A DNA stretch of 24,089 bases from Ktedonobacteraceae bacterium (lineage in GTDB: Bacteria; Chloroflexota; Ktedonobacteria; Ktedonobacterales; Ktedonobacteraceae), in the NCBI GenBank assembly GCA_014896635.1, contig JADBKA010000055.1, positions 1 through 24,089 on the forward strand. Direction: 5' to 3'. The position numbers and the translations under genes are program-made. The notes below the pieces were generated by a model. The model did not search any database, was not told the origin of the DNA, and saw only the letters and a program-made list of their open reading frames with translations. How positions within the stretch are numbered: the first letter of the stretch is position 1; each line of letters begins with the position of its first letter. Shown piece after piece: positions 15,174-20,953 of this stretch.

Positions 15174-17543
15174 CTACACACATGGGTTAGACTGGTTGCC
15201 TGAAGTGCAGGCGGTTACATCGAAAGTTGCCAGTTGCAGGATATTATAGTGGATCTGTGAAACTCCTTCTCTTACCTGGTTGGTGTTGGGATCGATCTGG
15301 CCGGTGAAGGCGTAGTTCGCCAGGGTAAAGAGATCGTTGAGTTTCATGCGGGCGTCGGCCTGGAGCAGTTCAGGGCCTGACTTTTTGAGAAGTTGCGCTG
15401 CCGTTGCGAGTATGCGGCGCATCCAGTCCTGGACGTTGTTCAGCGCCGTATTGATCTTGATGGCAAGCTTTTTCTGGCTCGGTGAGGCGTTTGGCAACTG
15501 GCTAATTTCATTCAGATGGCCGCCGATATGCTTCAAATAGCCCGGCGGATTCTGCTGCTGCTCATCGATTTGCAGGAGAGCAACCTGGGCAATCTGCGGA
15601 TCGATGAGTACAGGCTGTATGCCTGCCGGTAGAGCCTCTCTCTGCACATATTGCGCTCCTTCCAGGTAATCCAGAATACGTACAAGCTGGCGCTGGATGA
15701 GACCGGTGTCCCCGTAAGTCTGAGCGTCACGTGCGCTGCCGGCAGCTTCCAGAATTTTGAGTGTGTTCCTGAAAAGCCAGATGTCCAGCCCGCCATTGAG
15801 CGGCTTTGGCAACGCCTGGAGCTTGGGATCTTTCGCCAGCAGGTGGCGCAGATGATCAAGCAAGCTGTAGGGGTCATTCGCAACTTTTTGTTGCGAGAAG
15901 GCAGCATAATAACGCCAGAGGCGTGTGTCGGGAGAGGGGCCGACTGGCTGCGGCTCTGTAGCCTCCTCAGTTACCAGGAAACGGCTGTAACGAATCAGCA
16001 GATTGTCATGCTGAGTATTCTTGTCGTAGGTAATACGAATATGGCCGCCGTTGGGAGATGAGCCGAGCAGGATTGGTGGCTGGCTAGCAGCATTGTCAGA
16101 ATCGCTGAGCAGCCAGAAGTAGTAATTTTTTCCAGCTTGCGGTGCGGGAAACTTATCCACATCGACCTGTATTTGATCAGCAATCCCCTGTTCGCTGTTC
16201 AAATTAAGTTGCCCGCTACTACCGAAAAAGGCATGCCCCACTACCGGCTTTGTTGTTGCAGTAGTGGAATTGCGTAGCAGTAGAAAGGCGCCCAGAGCCG
16301 AACCGAGCAGAAGGATAACTCCAATAATGGCGAGCGCCACATATAGACGTGATGGCTTGCGGCCTTTCTGAACCGAACGCGCACTATCCTGCTGAGGGGG
16401 TGCATAAGGGATTGAGACTGCTGGCGTCTGGGCCGGGGCGAAGGAGTGAACTGGCTGTGACTGCGCCGATTGTGGCGGGTAGGTGGTGACAGGGATTGCT
16501 CCGCTGTTCTGCTGTGCAACGACAGGCAGGAAAGATGGGCGGGAAGCGACGGTCGGCGCTGCACCTGTTGACTGGGGCAGCGGGCTAAGAAACGTCGGGC
16601 TGCTTGCCATATTGGCAACCTGTGGTGCAGACGGATTAACCGTCGTGCCAATCTGTGAGCCGGATTGTGTGATGATCTGCTGCGTCGGCATGTTGAGCGC
16701 CTGCGCCGCTGTTGTGACAAGAGCTGTAGCTGTTGGGAAGCGGGCTACCGGGTCCCTGGCGATACTGCGCAAGATCACAGCGGTCAGAGGGGGCGGAATG
16801 TGCGGATTGATTAACGCCGGCGAGACAGGTGATCCTTGTATATGCTGCGTCATAATGTCTGCTGGCGTGTCTCCCTGGAACGGCAATGCCCCCGTGCAAA
16901 GTTCGTACAGAATAACGCCTAGCGAGTAGAGGTCGCTGCGCGCATTCTCGGTATGGCCCTGGGCCAGCTCTGGCGAGATGTAGTATACGTCCTTGAGCGG
17001 CAGCGTGAAGGGCGGGTAGAGATAATGCATGCCAAAACCGGTTAACCTGGGCAGCCCCGGTAGATCATTGCCCGGCTGCGTTTTATCGAAGATGATGTGC
17101 GATGGTCTGATCGCCCCATGAATGACGCCATGCTGATGAGCGTAGTCGATAGCCGCCGCTACCGGCGCCAGCAGGTGAATGATTTGAGCCGGAGAGAGAG
17201 ATTTCCCCTGCTGGAAATACGTTTGCTGTAATTCGGCGAGCGTTGGCCCTTCAACATACTCGGTAGCCAGCAATATACGATTTTCTGCGGCATTCTGAAA
17301 CTGAAGCGTCTGCACGTTCAGGAGTCCAACGATAGAAGGATGCTGTAGCGATTGAAGCGTTGCGCTTTCTTGCAAGAAGCGCGAGAAAAAGGCCGGGTTA
17401 GTCTGTGTATTGAACGGCAGCAATGAGAGTGTGACGTAGCAGCGTTGCCGGGTATCAAAAGCTTTCCAGATCTCGCTGCTGGCCTCGCTCGCTTGCTGCT
17501 GCACCAGATCATAAGGTTCCAGGTGACGCGAACTTGTGCTCAT
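15174..17543 (-). CDS. Membrane pseudokinase K3 (PknB-type fold, catalytic residues lost)
   Basis: A 789-aa paralogue of K1/K2 with the whole kinase fold recognisable but every catalytic landmark changed. The Gly loop is QASEASSE (17-24), and VAIK is VTLS with S40 for Lys. HRDIKPxN is HGAIRPSH (142-149), and DFG is GFG (169-171). The C-lobe is well kept: SPE at 190-192, then DLYSLGVILYELCTGALPF. The frame is intact over 2.3 kb with a good start (GAGGAG six bases before ATG), so this is a maintained protein, not a decaying gene. A Pro/Gln/Ser linker runs 290-398 and the transmembrane helix lies at about 400-424. The RskA-like segment (434-550) has GKNYYFWLLSD and RFLVTEEATEPQPVGPS. The helical domain (560-780) has GLDIWLFRNTLKI, SARD, LVRILDYLEG and HYNILQLAT. 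It heads the K3-K2-K1 run and may regulate active K2/K1 by pairing with them. Confidence 0.94.
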   Translation of the reverse strand: MSTSSRHLEPYDLVQQQASEASSEIWKAFDTRQRCYVTLSLLPFNTQTNPAFFSRFLQESATLQSLQHPSIVGLLNVQTLQFQNAAENRILLATEYVEGPTLAELQQTYFQQGKSLSPAQIIHLLAPVAAAIDYAHQHGVIHGAIRPSHIIFDKTQPGNDLPGLPRLTGFGMHYLYPPFTLPLKDVYYISPELAQGHTENARSDLYSLGVILYELCTGALPFQGDTPADIMTQHIQGSPVSPALINPHIPPPLTAVILRSIARDPVARFPTATALVTTAAQALNMPTQQIITQSGSQIGTTVNPSAPQVANMASSPTFLSPLPQSTGAAPTVASRPSFLPVVAQQNSGAIPVTTYPPQSAQSQPVHSFAPAQTPAVSIPYAPPQQDSARSVQKGRKPSRLYVALAIIGVILLLGSALGAFLLLRNSTTATTKPVVGHAFFGSSGQLNLNSEQGIADQIQVDVDKFPAPQAGKNYYFWLLSDSDNAASQPPILLGSSPNGGHIRITYDKNTQHDNLLIRYSRFLVTEEATEPQPVGPSPDTRLWRYYAAFSQQKVANDPYSLLDHLRHLLAKDPKLQALPKPLNGGLDIWLFRNTLKILEAAGSARDAQTYGDTGLIQRQLVRILDYLEGAQYVQREALPAGIQPVLIDPQIAQVALLQIDEQQQNPPGYLKHIGGHLNEISQLPNASPSQKKLAIKINTALNNVQDWMRRILATAAQLLKKSGPELLQADARMKLNDLFTLANYAFTGQIDPNTNQVREGVSQIHYNILQLATFDVTACTSGNQSNPCV

Positions 17544-17627
17544 AGATGGCTCCTCGCTCTTTATAAGGTCACAGATGTATGGAAAAATAAGGATGGATCA
17601 GGTGTTTGAACGCTTCCCCAGTTCATC

Positions 17628-17657
17628 ATTGTATAAAAAAAGCTCTTCTCTACGCAA
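17628..17657 (-). promoter_or_regulatory. Candidate promoter of the K3-K2-K1 genes
   Basis: Minus strand: TTGCGT (17652-17657), 18 bp, TACAAT (17628-17633). The -35 is poor, the -10 good. Leader about 80 bases to the K3 start. Confidence 0.35.
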
Positions 17658-17832
17658 TATTCCACACTATAGACGCTATGTCGAGGCATTTGTGGGGGAT
17701 TGAGATTCTGATTTTGCCAGGCATGCTCTACTCCTTTTCGGATTTATTAAAGATGGCGGACACTTTCAGGATTTCTTTGTGCAAGCTTCGCCGTTACTCA
17801 CCTCTAATGTAGAGCCTGCTGTGACCGCTGTA

Positions 17833-17868
17833 TTGTATATTCTCCTTCTGGGGTTGTATATTCTTCTT
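17833..17868. repeat. Direct repeat with 21-bp period
   Basis: TTGTATATTCTCCTT (17833-17847) and TTGTATATTCTTCTT (17854-17868) differ at one base and are spaced exactly two helical turns apart. Upstream of K3; possible tandem regulator site. Confidence 0.5.
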
Positions 17869-17893
17869 ATATCAAATCTCTTTGGATACTGAT

Positions 17894-18051
17894 GATTGGG
17901 GAAAACCCCCATAAGCGTTAACTTAAGGGGGTATTCCTTCTCTCTCAAAAGAGAAAAACAGGAAAAAAGGATTTTTCGGGGGACACCCCGAACCCCGCCA
18001 GGGGGGCAAAGCCCCCCTTGGACCCCCCTTTCTGCTACGTTAACGCCTATG
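17894..18051 (-). repeat. GC-rich hairpin-forming interspersed repeat, copy 2
   Basis: The core 17894-18028 aligns by eye, in reverse orientation, with 10719-10857. It has ACCCCC/GGGGGT (17905-17910, 17927-17932) with a 16-base loop reading AAGTTAACGC on the minus strand. It also has TCTC-TTTT-GAGA near 17942-17954 and GGGGGGC-AAA-GCCCCCC (18001-18017). Here the element is also flanked by a shared inverted motif CCCCATARGCGTTAAC (about 17906-17922 and 18036-18054), which could be a terminal inverted repeat. Confidence 0.8.
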
Positions 18052-18070
18052 GGGAAAACCCCAAACCCCT

Positions 18071-18095
18071 CCAGAGGGCCAGCATGGCCCCCTGG
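18071..18095. repeat. GC-rich hairpin beside repeat copy 2
   Basis: CCAGAGGGCC (18071-18080) and GGCCCCCTGG (18086-18095) pair with one mismatch, loop AGCAT. It resembles the CCA(G)n/(C)nTGG hairpin inside the repeat and may be an additional unit. Confidence 0.55.
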
Positions 18096-18185
18096 ACCCC
18101 CACGCATCTAATCATCATTTAAGAAGCCAGTGCGCATGTCCCTTATCATTCTTGTATCATTTTTGCGGGGCTGTGGGACTGTCTC

Positions 18186-20585
18186 TCAGGCCGCTTGCAG
18201 GTCGAGCGTTGCCATATATTGCGCCTCGATGTAAGCCTGGTAGGCGCCGGCAGAACCGCGAACGGGCTGCGGGTTCTGATTGGGAGGGATGGTGCGTCCT
18301 GTATAGGCATCGGCAGCCAGTTGCTTGAGGCGCAGGGCAGCATCCAGCATGGCCGGGGCAGTAAAATCAGGCGCTTTGAGTATCTGAGAAGCGTCGGTGC
18401 GCATTTGTCGCAGCCAGTCTCGCAGATCGGCGATGGCGTTTTCAACGTTTTGAATGCGCTGCTGGATGTGCGACTGCTTGCCTGCCGCCTGCTTGAGATG
18501 TGCCAGTTGTTGAGAAAGTATATCAAGGTAGCCCTGTTGATCAGGTGAAGAGAGCAGCCCGATCTGTACGTTAAGCAAGGGCGGAACACCGGGGGGGATA
18601 TCGCCGCTGGCCTGGGCAAACTTTGTGCCGTCGATCAATTCGAGGATGCGCGTGGCCTGGCGTTTTGCCAGCGGGTAGTCGTGCGATCCCTGGAGCGAGT
18701 CCACGATACTGCCAGCTTTGTCGTTCATCGACTTGATGGTTTCCAGCAGACCCTTAACGACGCTCTGATTGCCAGGAATACCAGGTGTGACATACAGGAT
18801 ATTTTTGAGATAAGGCAGGATTTTCGGGTCGAAAGAACCACGATAGACAACCGCACCGGTCGGCGCAATCGGTCTGCTCCCGGCATCTTCCTGGGTGATA
18901 ATGATTGCTTGTGCGATAGATAACAGGTTGGTGTGTTTGCTATCGCCAGGATAAAGGAATGAGATAGTGTTGTTCTGGACGGTGAGTGTGCCGAGCTGGA
19001 GCGTCTGGTTATCGCTGCCTTGCAGCCAGGCGACGTAGATTTTGCCGGTGGGCGGCGGTGTCACATTCTGCATTTCGATGCGCAGACGGTCATTAATGCC
19101 AAGCGCGTCATCCTGGAAGAACGCCTGGCGCGTGGGAGTCGTCATATTCGCAGATCTGTTGAGTAGCAGGCTACCGCCGATGGCACTCCCGATAACGAGG
19201 AGTAGCAAAACCAGGGCCGAGACGACAACATACAGCGGGACCTCGCCCGCCCTGCGCCGCCTGGGAAGAGGTAGTGATTGCGATGGAGTGGCTGGAAAGC
19301 TCTGCGACGCCGGGGGCGGGAGCGCCGGAGGGGCTGCCGATGGGACGCGAACGGTCGGCAGTTCGGATTTTGTCTGGAGCGCAGGATAACTGGCGGTCGC
19401 AGGGGCGCTGAGGTCCAGCGATCTGTTGGAAGATGGAGGCAGCGCCGGTAAAGGATGGCTGACGCGACTGCCAGGCGGAAACGAAGGTGAAGATGACGAG
19501 GGAGGGATTACCGGTAAAGGCCGCGAACTGGAGGCCGGTGGGAGCGGACTGGAACCAGGCAAGGGCTGTGAAATCCTGGGGGTGGGTGAGAAAGGAAGCC
19601 GCTCGTCTGCTAGCGGCTGCGAGACGCCAAGAATCGGTATCGACGGCTGGTTCCGCCGGTCCTCTTGCTCAGCGAGAAGGGAGCCAGGGGCGCTGAGCGT
19701 TGTATCGTTATGTTGCAGCGTCACCTGCAAAGAACAGGCTTCAGCAATAGCTGCACTCAGTGCAGCGGCAGAAGAAAAGCGCGTGGCCGGATCTTTTGCC
19801 ATTGCGCGCAAAATGACTTCCGAGAGCGCCGCAGGAATATTGGGGTTGATCAGAATTGGCGGCGTGGGCAGAGCGTTAATATGCTGCATCATAACTGCGA
19901 CAGCGTTGTCATCGCGGAATGGCTGAACTCCTGTGCAGATCTCGTAAAGGATGACACCGAGTGCGTAAATATCGCTGCGACTATTCGGCGGGAGACCCCT
20001 GGCCTGCTCCGGCGAGATGTAGTGAGGAGAACTAAAGACGGTCCCGCCTCTGTTGCTTAACAGTTGCATCAGCCCGAAATCCACCAGTAATGGCTCACCT
20101 GCTGCGAATTGCGTAGTATCGCGCCTGTCCAGCAGGATATTGCCGGGCTTGATATTGCCGTGTATCACCTGCTTTTGATGCGCGTAGTCGATGGCCATTC
20201 CCAGACGGCTGAAGAGATAAGCGAGTTGATCGACAGCAGGAAAATTCCCCTCGTGCGAAGTTGTGCGAATAAAATCGGCCAGCGTTCCCCCTTCTATATA
20301 TTCCATGACAATGTAAGCGATGGCCTCGTTCTGCTGTGGAGAACGGGCAACACTTACTTCGTGGACCTGGACGATGCTGGCGTGATGCAGCGACGTGAGA
20401 AGTTGCCCTTCCTGTGTCAGGCGGGCGAAAAATTGCGGGTCGGATTGCAGATCATTATGCAGTATCTTCACGGCGACGTTGCGGCGCAGTTGCAGATCAT
20501 ATGCCAGCCAGACCTCACCGATGCTTCCTCGCCCCAGCAATTGCCGCAGCTCATATTTTCCCAAGTGTCGTGCGGTCGCGCTCAT
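18186..20585 (-). CDS. Membrane kinase-like protein K4 (catalytic Asp replaced: HGN)
   Basis: A 799-aa paralogue. The Gly loop GRGSIG is at 18-23, with K40 in VAVK, E59, DFG at 169-171 and SPE at 191-193. The catalytic loop is HGNIKPGN (142-149), so the base Asp is Asn and the Arg is Gly. Nucleotide binding is plausible, phosphotransfer doubtful. The linker (290-445) is very Pro/Ser-rich with a repeated SQPLP/SRPLP/SHPLP motif. The transmembrane helix lies at about 451-475. The RskA-like segment (486-585) has MQNVTPPPTGKIYVAWLQGSDN, LGTLTVQNNTISFL and AIIITQEDAGSRPIAPTG, the clearest RskA resemblance of the four. The helical domain (588-795) has ATRILELIDG, IPPGVPPLL and AYTGRTIPPNQN. I chose the ATG at 20585 because GGGAG lies five bases before it and the paralogues align there. 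Confidence 0.93.
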   Translation of the reverse strand: MSATARHLGKYELRQLLGRGSIGEVWLAYDLQLRRNVAVKILHNDLQSDPQFFARLTQEGQLLTSLHHASIVQVHEVSVARSPQQNEAIAYIVMEYIEGGTLADFIRTTSHEGNFPAVDQLAYLFSRLGMAIDYAHQKQVIHGNIKPGNILLDRRDTTQFAAGEPLLVDFGLMQLLSNRGGTVFSSPHYISPEQARGLPPNSRSDIYALGVILYEICTGVQPFRDDNAVAVMMQHINALPTPPILINPNIPAALSEVILRAMAKDPATRFSSAAALSAAIAEACSLQVTLQHNDTTLSAPGSLLAEQEDRRNQPSIPILGVSQPLADERLPFSPTPRISQPLPGSSPLPPASSSRPLPVIPPSSSSPSFPPGSRVSHPLPALPPSSNRSLDLSAPATASYPALQTKSELPTVRVPSAAPPALPPPASQSFPATPSQSLPLPRRRRAGEVPLYVVVSALVLLLLVIGSAIGGSLLLNRSANMTTPTRQAFFQDDALGINDRLRIEMQNVTPPPTGKIYVAWLQGSDNQTLQLGTLTVQNNTISFLYPGDSKHTNLLSIAQAIIITQEDAGSRPIAPTGAVVYRGSFDPKILPYLKNILYVTPGIPGNQSVVKGLLETIKSMNDKAGSIVDSLQGSHDYPLAKRQATRILELIDGTKFAQASGDIPPGVPPLLNVQIGLLSSPDQQGYLDILSQQLAHLKQAAGKQSHIQQRIQNVENAIADLRDWLRQMRTDASQILKAPDFTAPAMLDAALRLKQLAADAYTGRTIPPNQNPQPVRGSAGAYQAYIEAQYMATLDLQAA

Positions 20586-20671
20586 AAAATCTCCCGGCTT
20601 GCCAGCAGAATACTGATTACTCATCCAGTGTCCCATCCTTACCATACCAGAAAAAGAAGCACTCTTCAATC

Positions 20672-20700
20672 CCTGTAGGATGCCTCTCCTAATCTACAGG
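20672..20700 (-). promoter_or_regulatory. Inverted repeat at the predicted K4 transcript start
   Basis: CCTGTAG (20672-20678), 15-base spacer, CTACAGG (20694-20700), perfect arms. It overlaps the -10 region and the first transcribed bases of K4. Operator or leader hairpin. Confidence 0.4.
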
Positions 20701-20727
20701 ATAGTACATCTGTTCAAGATCTGTCAA
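20698..20727 (-). promoter_or_regulatory. Promoter of K4
   Basis: Minus strand: perfect TTGACA (20722-20727), 18 bp, TATCCT (20698-20703). Leader about 105 bases. Two near-identical direct repeats, ATCTGTTCAAG and ATCTGTCAAC (20708-20718, 20719-20728), fill the spacer and -35 region. Confidence 0.6.
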
Positions 20728-20730
20728 CTA

Positions 20731-20739
20731 TGCTATACT
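20731..20739 (+). promoter_or_regulatory. Extended -10 promoter of the DUF790 gene
   Basis: TGCTATACT is a good extended -10 on the plus strand with no clear -35, immediately next to the K4 -35 box. The transcript would start near 20746, about 208 bases before the GTG. Confidence 0.45.
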
Positions 20740-20744
20740 GTTCA

Positions 20745-20953
20745 GGGGAAAGTCCAGGAAGGCAGAACGTCTTCCTGGCAGAGGAAAGACGGTTCTTTTC
20801 ACAGCGTAGGTTTTTAGGGTTAGGCCAGGACGAGGCACCCACAGACCTTGCCAGGCGCTATTGTCTATAGTAGGGGGTGCCTGGTGGCGCGGACCCTGGC
20901 GGTCGCCCCGGACCTTCAGCGCCTTTGCCATTATCCATAAAAAAGAAGGTATT
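20745..20953 (+). promoter_or_regulatory. Structured 5' leader of the DUF790 gene
   Basis: About 200 noncoding bases with strong pairing potential. CCAGGAAG/CTTCCTGG (20754-20761, 20771-20778) has a 9-base loop. A long-range AGGCACCC/GGGTGCCT pair encloses about 35 bases around 20833-20884. CCAGG/CCTGG segments recur several times. No known riboswitch or stable RNA consensus was recognised. It could be a regulatory leader or a separate small RNA. Confidence 0.4.

Larger units (their letters stand above)
17544..18185. other. 642-bp intergenic region between K4 and K3
   Basis: No gene supported. From K3 outward it holds a weak promoter, a 21-bp-period direct repeat, the GC-rich repeat copy 2 and a further hairpin, each listed separately. 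The last 75 bases before the K4 stop show no clear terminator. Confidence 0.6.

Noticed and set aside
15174..17543. K3 as a decaying pseudogene
   Set aside because: The frame is intact over 789 codons, the start signals are good, and the transmembrane and outer domains are conserved; a maintained pseudokinase fits better.
20586..20669. 28-residue N-terminal extension of K4 from a TTG
   Set aside because: No ribosome-binding site there; the ATG at 20585 has GGGAG at good spacing and aligns with K1-K3.
20745..20800. GGGGAAAGTCC resembling the start of RNase P RNA, and GTCCAGGAAGG resembling SRP RNA
   Set aside because: The other conserved blocks of either RNA are absent in the following 200 bases.
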